From contig NZ_KB894138.1 in assembly GCF_000374365.1 (NCBI RefSeq), forward strand, positions 1 to 64,000: a stretch of 64,000 nucleotides of DNA. The letters are read 5' to 3'. Position 1 is the stretch's first letter, and every line of letters begins with the position of its first letter. Of this stretch, positions 16,497 through 26,531 are shown piece after piece. The position numbers and the translations under genes are program-made. The notes under the pieces are model-generated. The model was not told the DNA's origin, ran no database searches, and saw only the letters and a list, made by a program, of their open reading frames with translations. Source of the DNA: Bacteroides gallinarum DSM 18171 = JCM 13658. Lineage in GTDB: Bacteria > Bacteroidota > Bacteroidia > Bacteroidales > Bacteroidaceae.

Positions 16497-19277
16497 ATGA
16501 AAAATAAAAGAATATTGGTGATGACTTTATTCGCATCTTTGAGCATTTGCGGATATGCTCAGGGAACAGGTAAATCAAAGACTGTCAATATAGCCGGTAT
16601 TGAGCAGGATGCAGCAGAGTCTACCGCTTCGATATCTGTCGTGTCCGGAGAGGATTTAACCAGACGGAGTGCGAAAAACGTAACGAATTCATTATTCGGA
16701 TACGGCTTGGGGCTGACGACTTTGCAAAACTCCGGCAGCTATTCTTCCCAAGAACCCACATTTTATATCCGTGGTCTGCAGACATTATCAAGCAATACTC
16801 CGCTGATGTTGGTCGACGGGATTGAACGCGACATTTCATTGGTAACTTCGGAAGAAGTGGAGTCCGTACAGATTTTGAAAGATGCGGCAGCCGTTGCATT
16901 GTATGGATATAAAGGAGCAAACGGAGTAATCAATATCATAACCAAGCGGGGTAAATATAATTCGCGTGAAATCAAGTTTTCTTACGACCATGTAATAAAC
17001 TGGGAAGCGCGCCGACCGGAATTTGTAGACGGCTATACATATGCATTGGCTGTAAATGAAGCTTTGGCGAATGACGGTGTACGAAAACCGCGTTATCATG
17101 AATTGGAACTGGAGGCTTTTAAAACCGGGCAATATCCGTATTATTATCCGAATGTGAACTGGATTGATGAGGTTTTTAAAAGTACGGCTGCTACCAACTT
17201 ATATAATGTGAGTTTTCGTGGTGGCGGTTCCAAATTCCGTTATTATACATTACTGAATTTAGTAACGGATAAAGGTTTTGTGGCAGATGCCAATATGAAT
17301 GACGGGTATTCGACCCAGAATAAATATTCAAAGGCCAATTTACGTACCAATTTGGATATGGATTTGACATCTACTACCAAAATGACTTTAAATTTACTGG
17401 GAACGTTAGCCGAATCCAGTAAACCGGGAGATTCTGCAGACCTTTGGTCGATGATTTACAGTCTGCCGGCAACTGCTTTTCCCGTAAAAACGGAAAATGG
17501 ATTATGGGGAGGAAATACAACATGGGACGGAACATTGAATCCGGTGGCTCAGGCTCAGGATGCTGCCTATACCAAAGGACATGAGCGCTCTTTGTATGCC
17601 GATATGACTTTAAAGCAAAACTTATCTTCTATACTTCCGGGATTGGGAGCCAGTTTCCAACTGGCCTATGATAACTGGGCTTCGTATGTGGAAAACCACT
17701 CGAAAACATATCGTTACGGGAGTGATAATATAGAATGGAGAAGCGGTGCGCCGGTTTCGGTTTCACAATATGTAGCCGGTACGGAAAGTCCTATGGGAGA
17801 TGGTTCGGAACTTTCTGCATGGAAGCGTAATTTTAACGCTTCATTGGGACTGGATTATCAATATACATCGGACAGACATTCGGTTTATACCCAGTTGAAA
17901 TGGAACCACGAATACCGTAATATCAATGGTATAGATAATACATGGTTTCGTGAGAATTTCACTTCTTATACACATTACGGTTATAAGGGAAGGTATTTCG
18001 CCGATTTAAGCATGGCGGTTTCTTCCTCTAATAAGTTGGCTCCGGGACATAAATGGGCATTTTCCCCAACACTGTCGTTGGCATGGATTATTTCCAAGGA
18101 GAAATTTATGGAAGATTTATCCTTTGTCAAGTTTTTGAAGTTAAGGGCTTCGGCCGGAATTATCAATGTTGATAATATTCCGGAAGAGGCTTATTGGCAG
18201 GAAATTTATGTAAGTGGCAGTACGTACCGTTTTGACAGCAGTTATGATTATGGCTTCAGTAGCTGGAAACTTAGTAAGTTGGCATCGCTTAACTCGACCC
18301 ATGAAAAAGCTTATAAGTATAATGCGGGCATCGATGCAACATTTGGAGAAGGGTTGGAACTTACGCTTGACGGGTATTACCAGCGTAGAAGCGACATTTG
18401 GGTAGGAACCGACGGTAAGTATTCTGATGTTATCGGCTTCGATACTCCTTATGAAAATGGAGGTATCGTAGATAGTTGGGGTGTGGAAATCGGTGCGGCT
18501 TATTTGAAGAAGCTCGGTGAGGTTACTTTCAATATCGGTGGGAATTTCTCTTTGGCAAAAAATAAAGTTATTGAACAATATGAAGAACCGCGTTTATATG
18601 ATAATCTGATAACGACCGGTCTGCCATTGAAGCAAACTATGGGGCTGGAAGCTATCGGGCTTTTTAAAGACCAGCAAGACATAGACAATAGTCCCGTACA
18701 AACTTTCAGCACGGTAAAACCGGGTGATATCAAGTATCGTGATGTAAATGGCGACAATAAGATTGATGCTAATGATAAGATTGCTATCGGATATAATACT
18801 ACCGCTCCTGAGATTTATTACTCCTTCAATTTGGGTGCTGAATGGAAAGGGCTCGGATTCAGTGCCATGTTTCAGGGGACGGGGCATTATTCGGCTGTAC
18901 TGAATACACAGAGTTTATATTGGCCGCTGGTTGATGACGTGACAATCTCCCGGCATTATTATGATAACAGGTGGACACCGGAAAATCCTGATGCCAAATA
19001 TCCGAGGCTGACTACCCAAAGCAATAATAATAATTTTCAGACAAATACATTATGGTTGGCCGACCGTTCATTCCTGAAATTGCGTAATGTCGAAATCTAT
19101 TATAATTTTCCGGAACGGTGGATGAAACGTACAAAGATTATGAATAGTGCGCGGATTTATGTCCGTGGGAATGATTTGTTATGTTTTGACCATATCAAGA
19201 TTGCAGACCCAGAATCTTATGGTGTGAAGAATCCATTGACACGTAGTGTTGTCGCTGGGCTGACGATTGGATTTTAA
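16497..19277 (+). CDS. SusC-like TonB-dependent transporter lacking the N-terminal regulatory domain (second pair)
   Basis: 926-residue SusC-family transporter. The ATG at 16497 is preferred over an in-frame TTG at 16479 because it gives a clean signal peptide (MKNKRILVMTLFASLS...GYAQ). Unlike the first SusC it has no carboxypeptidase-regulatory-like domain: the mature protein enters the plug almost at once (AESTASISVVSGEDL, then YIRGLQTLSSNTPLMLVDG, VQILKDAAAVALYGYKGANG and IITKRG). A barrel follows, ending VAGLTIGF. It is the third gene of the operon and is followed by its SusD after 23 bases. Two transporter pairs in one transcript suggest that two sizes or decorations of RG-I fragment are taken up, which is inference. 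Confidence 0.93.
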   Translation: MKNKRILVMTLFASLSICGYAQGTGKSKTVNIAGIEQDAAESTASISVVSGEDLTRRSAKNVTNSLFGYGLGLTTLQNSGSYSSQEPTFYIRGLQTLSSNTPLMLVDGIERDISLVTSEEVESVQILKDAAAVALYGYKGANGVINIITKRGKYNSREIKFSYDHVINWEARRPEFVDGYTYALAVNEALANDGVRKPRYHELELEAFKTGQYPYYYPNVNWIDEVFKSTAATNLYNVSFRGGGSKFRYYTLLNLVTDKGFVADANMNDGYSTQNKYSKANLRTNLDMDLTSTTKMTLNLLGTLAESSKPGDSADLWSMIYSLPATAFPVKTENGLWGGNTTWDGTLNPVAQAQDAAYTKGHERSLYADMTLKQNLSSILPGLGASFQLAYDNWASYVENHSKTYRYGSDNIEWRSGAPVSVSQYVAGTESPMGDGSELSAWKRNFNASLGLDYQYTSDRHSVYTQLKWNHEYRNINGIDNTWFRENFTSYTHYGYKGRYFADLSMAVSSSNKLAPGHKWAFSPTLSLAWIISKEKFMEDLSFVKFLKLRASAGIINVDNIPEEAYWQEIYVSGSTYRFDSSYDYGFSSWKLSKLASLNSTHEKAYKYNAGIDATFGEGLELTLDGYYQRRSDIWVGTDGKYSDVIGFDTPYENGGIVDSWGVEIGAAYLKKLGEVTFNIGGNFSLAKNKVIEQYEEPRLYDNLITTGLPLKQTMGLEAIGLFKDQQDIDNSPVQTFSTVKPGDIKYRDVNGDNKIDANDKIAIGYNTTAPEIYYSFNLGAEWKGLGFSAMFQGTGHYSAVLNTQSLYWPLVDDVTISRHYYDNRWTPENPDAKYPRLTTQSNNNNFQTNTLWLADRSFLKLRNVEIYYNFPERWMKRTKIMNSARIYVRGNDLLCFDHIKIADPESYGVKNPLTRSVVAGLTIGF

Positions 19278-19300
19278 GTAATAAAATAATATAAATAGAT

Positions 19301-21022
19301 ATGAGACTGAAGCATTTATTTATAGGAAGTATGATTGGTTGGGGGATGTTGGCATCTTGCCAGGACCAGTTGGACTATCATGAGTATTCTAATGACGACA
19401 AGGACTTTATTACCGAGAACTACAAAAATGTAGGTGGACTGGTTACAAATATCTATGCACAATTGGATGCTGACTGGGGAAACTATGACGGCGCGATGCT
19501 GGCTTCGGCTTGTGACGAGGCTGAGTATGCATGGACTTCCAGCTCGGTACACGATTTTTATAATGGCGCCTGGAGTGCGAGTAATACGATATCTTCTGCG
19601 TGGTCGAAGAATTATACAGCCATACAGCAGTGTAATATGTATTTAGAAGAATTTCTAGGCTTGACTTTTCCGGAATTGCGTTTGAACTCCGATTATGAAG
19701 CACAGATGTTCAGGTATAATAATTATGAGAATGAAGTTCGCTTCCTGCGTGCATATTTCTATTTTAATCTGGCCCGTCAATATGGTGATGTACCGTTGGT
19801 TACCGAAGTTCCTTCTACCGATGAGGTGAATTCCCTGACCCGTACTCCGGTTCAGGAAGTATTTCGGTTTATAGAAGACGAATGCGATGCAATCGTGGAT
19901 AAGATTCCGGCAGATTATACAAAATTAGGCACATATGCAATACCCGATGAAAAGCCCGAAACGGGTCGGGCAAATCGGTTGGCGGTATTGGCGCTAAAAG
20001 CACGTACGGCATTGTATGCCGCAAGCCCTCTGTTTAATCCTGAGAAGAACCCGGATTTATGGCTAAAAGCTGCCGAAGCGAATAAGGCAGTTATCGACTC
20101 TTGTACAAAATACGGTTATAAATTAGGGGAGTACGACCAGCTTTGGGGAGCAGATAGTTATCAAAACAAGGAAATGATTTTTATGTGCCGTTCACAAAAA
20201 GAGAGCAACTCTTTAGAAGGATACAATTTCCCGATAGGAGTCGAAGGAGGCAAGGGAGGGAACTGCCCGACCCAGACATTGGTAGATGCCTATGAGATGC
20301 AGTCTACCGGGAAGTTGTGGAATGAGGAAGGCAGCGGTTATTCGGAAGAATCGGGAAGCGACCCGTATGCCGGCCGTGACCCGCGTTTTGCTTTGACGAT
20401 AGCCAAGAATGGAGATGAAAAATGGCCTTCTTATAATAAAACACCGCTCCAAACCTATTATGGCGGGGTGAATGGAGAACCCTTGTCCGGCGCTACTCCT
20501 ACCGGTTATTATTTAAAAAAGTATTGCGATGCTTCTATCAATCTGACGGCATCGAGCTCGAATAAGAAATACCATTCATGGATTACATTCCGTTTGGGAG
20601 AATTTTATTTGAATTATGCCGAAGCAATTTTCCGATACACAGGCGGAGTGGAGCAGGCTTTGCCGGGCGATGAGAATCCGCTGACGGCACGTGACGCTGT
20701 CGATATTATCCGTACTCGGGCAGATATGCCCGGATTACGTGATGAAGTACGTAATCCGGAGATGTTCTGGAAAAGATATAAGAACGAACGTATGGTCGAG
20801 TTGGCCTTTGAGGGACATCGTTTTTGGGATGTGCGCCGTTGGAAAGAAGGCGAACTGTTGAAGAAGGTTACATTTATGAAGATTACTAGAAACAGTAACG
20901 GTACTTATAACTACAAGCGTGAGGAAAAACAACGTACCTGGGATGATAAGATGTATCTTTTCCCATTACCCCAGTCGGAATTGATGAAAAATAAGAATCT
21001 GGTTCAGAATCCGGGTTGGTAA
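19301..21022 (+). CDS. SusD-like surface glycan-binding lipoprotein (second pair)
   Basis: 573-residue RagB/SusD-family lipoprotein with lipobox MLASC (Cys20). Marks of the family are NEVRFLRAYFYFNLARQYGD, RLAVLALKARTALYAASPLFN, FRLGEFYLNYAEAIFRY, NERMVELAFEGHRFWDVRRW and the terminal NPGW. It pairs with the second SusC upstream and is followed by the PL11 lyase after 24 bases. Normal length. Expected location is the cell surface, covering the transporter barrel. Confidence 0.95.
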   Translation: MRLKHLFIGSMIGWGMLASCQDQLDYHEYSNDDKDFITENYKNVGGLVTNIYAQLDADWGNYDGAMLASACDEAEYAWTSSSVHDFYNGAWSASNTISSAWSKNYTAIQQCNMYLEEFLGLTFPELRLNSDYEAQMFRYNNYENEVRFLRAYFYFNLARQYGDVPLVTEVPSTDEVNSLTRTPVQEVFRFIEDECDAIVDKIPADYTKLGTYAIPDEKPETGRANRLAVLALKARTALYAASPLFNPEKNPDLWLKAAEANKAVIDSCTKYGYKLGEYDQLWGADSYQNKEMIFMCRSQKESNSLEGYNFPIGVEGGKGGNCPTQTLVDAYEMQSTGKLWNEEGSGYSEESGSDPYAGRDPRFALTIAKNGDEKWPSYNKTPLQTYYGGVNGEPLSGATPTGYYLKKYCDASINLTASSSNKKYHSWITFRLGEFYLNYAEAIFRYTGGVEQALPGDENPLTARDAVDIIRTRADMPGLRDEVRNPEMFWKRYKNERMVELAFEGHRFWDVRRWKEGELLKKVTFMKITRNSNGTYNYKREEKQRTWDDKMYLFPLPQSELMKNKNLVQNPGW

Positions 21023-21046
21023 ATTAAATAGTTAAAACAAGAATTT

Positions 21047-23032
21047 ATGAAAAAGATTATAGCATTACTATTCGGTACGGCCTGTCTGTTGGTTGCCTGT
21101 TCCGATGAAACTATTCCGGCTTCTACGGAGCCTGTGAATCCTGACGAACCTTCGGAAGAGGCTCGTCCTATCATCACGAATGATACCAGGGGAATGGTTA
21201 TTAGTTATGATAATAAGAATGCGGAACTGAATGCACTGATAAGTTGGAAGTGGATGAAGGACGACCCGGAGGATGCGGCATACGACCTTTACAAGAAGGT
21301 CGATGAAGGCGAATGGGCAAAATTGAATTCCGCCCCGATAACTACCAGCACCAATTATAGGGATGTTACATTCGAGCCTGACAAGACGAGCGAATATCAA
21401 CTGCGTTTTTCCGGTTCCAACGACGTGTTGGCCACCTGTAAGTTTGCTTCGGGAACGGCGCAAACCTTTTATAAAAGTATTTTTCTGAATAATCAGAATT
21501 TACCGGAACCGACCCTCGTTTACCGGGCAGCAGACGCCGCTGTCGGAGATTTGGACGGAGACGGCGAATACGAACTGGTAATCAGGAGAGAAGTGGACGA
21601 CCGCGACCCGGGCGGTACGGATACATGGACCGGTGTATCGGAAGGGTCTACTTTGTTTGAGGCGTACGATATTGTAACCGGGGCTTTTTTATGGAGGGTC
21701 GATGCCGGAATCAATGTACCGCAGGGTAATCACTATGCCTCGTTTATCGTGTATGATTTGGATGGTGACGGGAAAGCGGAAGTTGCGATAAAGACATCTG
21801 AAGGAACCACTTTTGGTGACGGTACTACAATAGGCGATGTGAACGAAGACGGCATCACGGATTATCGTAATCCGGCTACGGGACGTGTGTTGGCCGGTCC
21901 CGAATTCTTGTCGATAGTGGATGGCATGACTGGTAAGGAACTGGCACGTACCGATTATATTCCAAGAGGAGATAAAGAAGACTGGGTGGATTATTGGGGA
22001 GACGACATAGGCAACCGTATCGACCGTTTTCTGATGGCAGTAGGGCATTTTGCCGGAGTCAATAATGCTCCGAGTATCGTAATGTGCCGTGGATATTATC
22101 ATAATTTCCAGATTACCGCGTTGGACTATGCTGCCGGTAAATTGACTCGGCGCTGGCATTTCGATACATATCCGGGCTGGACAGATTATGCCGGGCAAGG
22201 AAACCATAACCTGTCGGTGGGCGATGTCGATAATGATGGAAAAGATGAATTAATTTACGGGGCATGCGCTTTCGACCATAATGGTAAAGGTTTATATACA
22301 ACCGGTCTCGGACATGGAGATGCTTTGCATTTGGGAAAGTTCGACCCTTCTTTGGAGGGGCTGCAAATAGTAGCCTGCCACGAAGAACCGGAATCATATG
22401 CTGATGCGGGTTTGGAATTTCGCGATGCGGCTACGGGGCAGTTGATTTGGGGAATTCCGGGTGATGGAGAAGACGTAGGACGTTGTATGGTAGCCGATAT
22501 AGACCCTGATACTCCGGGATGTGAAGTGTGGGCTTCGTGGCCTTCAGGAAAATTGTTTTCATGCAAGGGTGAGCTGCTGGATAAAACCGCACCTATAATC
22601 AGGACTGGCAGCCATTCCGTGAATATGGGTATTTGGTGGAGCGGTTCTTTGAATCGTCAGAATATAGATGCCAATATGGTATTGGAATATGTTGATGGCG
22701 ATGCCGGAAAACGTATATTCCAGGGAAGCAACTACGGGACTGAACCAATCAATGGAACAAAGAAAACACCTTGCTTCTACGGGGATATTTGGGGAGATTG
22801 GAGAGAAGAGATGATTTATGTGGTTGGTGAAGGCGACAGCGATGGCGACGGCTATGAGGATGGCGCCCACGAACTGCGTATATTTACTACGAATATTGAA
22901 ACAAATCACCGCTTCCGTCCTTTAATGGATGACCATATTTACCGTATGAGTGCGGCTCATCAGAATGTCGGTTATAACCAGTCTACTCATACTGGATTCT
23001 ATTTAGGTTCTGATTTGCAGAAATCAAATTAG
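21047..23032 (+). CDS. PL11 rhamnogalacturonan lyase, lipoprotein
   Basis: 661-residue full-length PL11 enzyme anchored as a lipoprotein (signal ending LLVACSDE, Cys18), so probably displayed on the surface or held in the outer membrane. An acidic proline-rich linker (about 20-45) leads to the fibronectin-like domain (about 45-150). The eight-bladed propeller follows, with calcium loops GDLDGDGEYE, DLDGDGKAE, DVNEDGITD and DVDNDGKDE. The complete C-terminal section is present: GDIWGDWREEMIYV, FTTNIETNHRFRPLMDDHIYR and NVGYNQSTHTGFYLG. It is the fifth gene of the SusC operon and cuts the RG-I backbone to feed the two transporters. Its intact C terminus is the yardstick that shows the first PL11 gene to be short. 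Confidence 0.94.
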   Translation: MKKIIALLFGTACLLVACSDETIPASTEPVNPDEPSEEARPIITNDTRGMVISYDNKNAELNALISWKWMKDDPEDAAYDLYKKVDEGEWAKLNSAPITTSTNYRDVTFEPDKTSEYQLRFSGSNDVLATCKFASGTAQTFYKSIFLNNQNLPEPTLVYRAADAAVGDLDGDGEYELVIRREVDDRDPGGTDTWTGVSEGSTLFEAYDIVTGAFLWRVDAGINVPQGNHYASFIVYDLDGDGKAEVAIKTSEGTTFGDGTTIGDVNEDGITDYRNPATGRVLAGPEFLSIVDGMTGKELARTDYIPRGDKEDWVDYWGDDIGNRIDRFLMAVGHFAGVNNAPSIVMCRGYYHNFQITALDYAAGKLTRRWHFDTYPGWTDYAGQGNHNLSVGDVDNDGKDELIYGACAFDHNGKGLYTTGLGHGDALHLGKFDPSLEGLQIVACHEEPESYADAGLEFRDAATGQLIWGIPGDGEDVGRCMVADIDPDTPGCEVWASWPSGKLFSCKGELLDKTAPIIRTGSHSVNMGIWWSGSLNRQNIDANMVLEYVDGDAGKRIFQGSNYGTEPINGTKKTPCFYGDIWGDWREEMIYVVGEGDSDGDGYEDGAHELRIFTTNIETNHRFRPLMDDHIYRMSAAHQNVGYNQSTHTGFYLGSDLQKSN

Positions 23033-23042
23033 TGCATAGCTT

Positions 23043-26000
23043 ATGATGAGGAAATGGATAATAGGCATTTGTTTTGTGGAGATACTGTTGGCTTCGAGTT
23101 GTTTTCATGTACATACAGTAACAGACACTCAAAAAGGTGCTTGGAGTGAATTTGTACATCCACAAGATTCTGCCCGTACTAAGGTTTGGTGGTTTCATGG
23201 AGAAACAGAAACTACTCGTGAAGGAATTACGGCTGATTTGTCCGCCTATAAAGAGGCCGGTGTAGGCGGGGTTGTTTATTACGATCAAGTGCATGGTAAA
23301 GGTGATGGGGCTTTGCCGGCTTTATCGCCAGAATGGTGGGATATGCTTCGTTTTTCTGCGATGGAAGCTAAAAGGTTGGGCTTATCTTTCGAAGCACATC
23401 TTTCAAATGGCTATGTGGCTGGTGGTCCTTGGATTACTCCTGAATTGGGAATGCAACGTCTTATTGCTACTGAAACAATAGTTGATGGAAATCGTCTTTT
23501 TTCTGATACTCTACCTAAACCGGATAGTAAATTAGGTTATTGGGATGTAGCTGTATTGGCATTTCCTGTTTCAGAAGAGAAATATGAAACGAATCTAACG
23601 AGAGAGCCACTCTTGTCTACTAACCTCTCCAACTTTCAGGTTGCTTCTATGTTTCAGACAAGTGGAAAACTTCCTGTTATTCCGGCACAAAAAGAAGGTA
23701 AGTCTGTATTTATTAATATAGATTTTAAGACTGATTTTACAGCTCGTAGCATAACTTATAGAGTTGGCGGAAGAGGGAAAAGTCGTGGTGGGGCAATGAA
23801 TGTACCGGGGAGTCCTACTGAAAAATTTATAGCTCAGGGGTTTATTGAACAGCCTGATTTGGGACAACTTGAAGCATCTGATGATGGAGTTTTGTATCAG
23901 AAAGTGTGTGATTTAAAACCTGTGTATAATGCAGCTTCTGGAAATTGGAATCAAAAGACAATTTCTTTTCCGGCTGTTAAAGCAAGGCATTTTCGGTTGA
24001 ACCTACATGATTGGCATTTACCAAATGATAAACGCCCTAATATGTATTTAGGAAATATACAGCTTTCCTCCATGGCTAAAATAGACCAATGGGAAGAAAA
24101 GGCGGGGCTATATTCTGAATATATAGAGCAGGATTGGACTCCTATATATAGTGCTACTGAGGTGATAGATCCGAAGGATATTATTGATTTAACTTCCAAA
24201 ATGAATAGCGAGGGTATCTTAAAATGGGATGTTCCTAATGGTAAATGGATGGTTCTTCGCTTTTGTCATGTTCCTACAGGTGGACGTATAAAACATTCAC
24301 GCTTCAATATGGAAGGATTGGAATGTGATAAGCTATCACCGATAGCTGCTAAAGTACAGTGGGATAATTATTTTAAATTAATCCATGATTCTTTGGAAGC
24401 TATTGGGTGTCCTTTAAAAGGATTGGCTATGGACAGTCAAGAAGCGGGCTCCCAAAATTGGACTGCTGGTTATGAAAAAGATTTTTTAACTCGTAGAGGG
24501 TATGATATTCGTCAGTATCTTCCGGCATTGATGGGATATGTAGTTGGTTCGGTAAAAGAAACAGATAAATTTTTGTATGACATGCGCCGTACGATTGCTG
24601 ATATGGTATCTGATTGCTATTTTGGTACATTAGATAGTTTGTGTAGAGAAATTGGTGTTGATTTTACGGCACAAGCTTCAGGAAACGGTTTAAATTTAGT
24701 GGCTGATAATTTTCAGGCAAAAGGCAGGGTACAAAAGCCTCAAGGGGAATTTTGGGGGCATCATGTGCATGGTAGTTATGATATAAAAGAGGCTTCGTCT
24801 GCTACGCATGTTTATGGAAAATCCATAGCGTCTGCTGAGGCTTTTACTGATGTGAAATTTAGTAACTCGTTAGCTGAAATGAAAAATTTGGCTGATTATG
24901 CTTATGCTTTTGGGATAAATGAATTTGTTGTATGCGCATCGGCTTACCAGCCTTGGCTGGACAAATATCCGGGAAGCACAGGGGGAGGAAGGCATTATTG
25001 CTTAAATCGTAATAACACGTATTGGAAAGATAGCAGAGGATTTTGGGATTATCAAGCACGATGTGCCGGATTAATGCGTAAAGGGATACCTGTAATTGAT
25101 CTTTGTGTTTTTGCTGGAGATAATGCACCGGTAAAATTATTGACTTATCGCTTGCCGGAGATTCCGGAAGGATATGATTTTGATGTTTGTACAGCTGATG
25201 CATTACTTTCTCGAATGAAAGCTTGTGATGGAAAAATTGTATTACCTAATGGCATGAGTTATCGTATGTTAGTTGTCCAGCGTAATGGAGATATAACCTT
25301 GGATGTCTTAAAGCATATAGCTTCATTAGTGGAACAAGGTGTACCATTGTACGGACCAAGACCAAAAGGTTCTGGTTCTTTGGCAGATATGAAATATGAA
25401 AAAGAATATGAAAACTTATTGGATGCCCTTTGGGGAGAAGGTGATGAGGTTTCCGGTTGCCATGTGTATGGGAAAGGGCGAGTTTATTGGGGGATGTCTT
25501 TACAGGAGGCTTTGAAACATGCAGGTATTGTACCGGATATAGATTTGAAAAGTGGTAACACTCCAAAAGATAAAGTTTATTTTGCTCATCGACGATTAAA
25601 AGATGCAGAAGTATACTTCTTGAATAATCATAGTAAACGTGATTTTAGTGATACTGTGATTTTGAGGACAGATGCTCGGTATGCAGAATATTGGGAGCCG
25701 ACAACAGGTAAACGGTTTCGGTTGGAAGCCGTTCCTGGTGAAAGCGGTTTAGCTGTAAAGTTACTGTTACGTCCGGAAGAATCTGGCTTTATTATTGCTT
25801 CGAATTATAGTTCGGTATCCATTCCTTTAAGAATAACAGATGTAAAAGAGACTATTGAATCTATTGAGGGCGATTGGGCTGTTTATTTTGATCCTCAGTG
25901 GGGAGGACCGGGTGAAGTTGTGTTTCCTAAATTAATAGATTGGACACTGAATGAAGATAAACGAATCCGCTATTACTCAGGAACGGCTATTTATAGAAAG

Positions 26001-26339
26001 AATATTCAATTAAATAATGTTGATAAAAAAGAAAGGGTTTGGCTTCGCTTTCCAAAACTATGTTCAATGGCTCGTGTTGTTATAAATAATCAAGAAGTTT
26101 CAACAATTTGGTGTTCACCATGGGAGGCCGATTTAACTCCTTTTATACGTGAAGGTAATAATAAATTGGAAATATATGTAACTAATTCATTGATGAATAG
26201 GATGATTGGAGATGCGGCTTTACCTCAAGATAGTCGTTACACCTATGCTTATCCGGAAATTGTTACTTCTCGAGATAAATTGGTATCCTCAGGAATTATA
26301 GGGGATGTATTCTTAGTTAAATATAAAGAAATAGAGTAA
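23043..26339 (+). CDS. GH106 alpha-L-rhamnosidase-like enzyme (AT-rich copy)
   Basis: 1098-residue enzyme of the GH106 type, which removes alpha-L-rhamnose from pectic oligosaccharides. A lipoprotein-like signal peptide (ASSC, about residue 20) is followed by the N-terminal catalytic region with KVWWFHGETETTREGIT, GVGGVVYYDQVHG and LSNGYVAGGPWIT. Later marks are MDSQEAGSQNWT, FTAQASGNGLNLVADN, RKGIPVIDLCVF and, in the C-terminal sugar-binding fold, LMNRMIGDAALPQDSRYTYAYPE. It is the last gene of the SusC operon (10-base gap). It has the same length as the GH106 gene at 33997 and is clearly its paralogue, but is visibly richer in A+T. The two may have different rhamnosyl linkages as substrate. 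Confidence 0.88.
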   Translation: MMRKWIIGICFVEILLASSCFHVHTVTDTQKGAWSEFVHPQDSARTKVWWFHGETETTREGITADLSAYKEAGVGGVVYYDQVHGKGDGALPALSPEWWDMLRFSAMEAKRLGLSFEAHLSNGYVAGGPWITPELGMQRLIATETIVDGNRLFSDTLPKPDSKLGYWDVAVLAFPVSEEKYETNLTREPLLSTNLSNFQVASMFQTSGKLPVIPAQKEGKSVFINIDFKTDFTARSITYRVGGRGKSRGGAMNVPGSPTEKFIAQGFIEQPDLGQLEASDDGVLYQKVCDLKPVYNAASGNWNQKTISFPAVKARHFRLNLHDWHLPNDKRPNMYLGNIQLSSMAKIDQWEEKAGLYSEYIEQDWTPIYSATEVIDPKDIIDLTSKMNSEGILKWDVPNGKWMVLRFCHVPTGGRIKHSRFNMEGLECDKLSPIAAKVQWDNYFKLIHDSLEAIGCPLKGLAMDSQEAGSQNWTAGYEKDFLTRRGYDIRQYLPALMGYVVGSVKETDKFLYDMRRTIADMVSDCYFGTLDSLCREIGVDFTAQASGNGLNLVADNFQAKGRVQKPQGEFWGHHVHGSYDIKEASSATHVYGKSIASAEAFTDVKFSNSLAEMKNLADYAYAFGINEFVVCASAYQPWLDKYPGSTGGGRHYCLNRNNTYWKDSRGFWDYQARCAGLMRKGIPVIDLCVFAGDNAPVKLLTYRLPEIPEGYDFDVCTADALLSRMKACDGKIVLPNGMSYRMLVVQRNGDITLDVLKHIASLVEQGVPLYGPRPKGSGSLADMKYEKEYENLLDALWGEGDEVSGCHVYGKGRVYWGMSLQEALKHAGIVPDIDLKSGNTPKDKVYFAHRRLKDAEVYFLNNHSKRDFSDTVILRTDARYAEYWEPTTGKRFRLEAVPGESGLAVKLLLRPEESGFIIASNYSSVSIPLRITDVKETIESIEGDWAVYFDPQWGGPGEVVFPKLIDWTLNEDKRIRYYSGTAIYRKNIQLNNVDKKERVWLRFPKLCSMARVVINNQEVSTIWCSPWEADLTPFIREGNNKLEIYVTNSLMNRMIGDAALPQDSRYTYAYPEIVTSRDKLVSSGIIGDVFLVKYKEIE

Positions 26340-26531
26340 ACCTAAAGTTTATGTAAAAGGTGATAGGCGATGGATTTTTATTTGATTTTGACCCAGACGG
26401 CGGAATGATTAGTATTCGTTTTTAATAATATCAACACAATTGAAAGTAATGAGTTTGACATTTAAAGCAGAAATGAAGATGTTTTCTGCTGTTGTGAGAT
26501 TTGTAATCTTTGAACAATAAATTGGAGAAAT

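Noticed and set aside
26340..26531. PUL operator before the GH115 gene
   Set aside because: No TGTAC core occurs at the expected distance from the -7-like box near 26505, so GH115 is not counted in the regulon.
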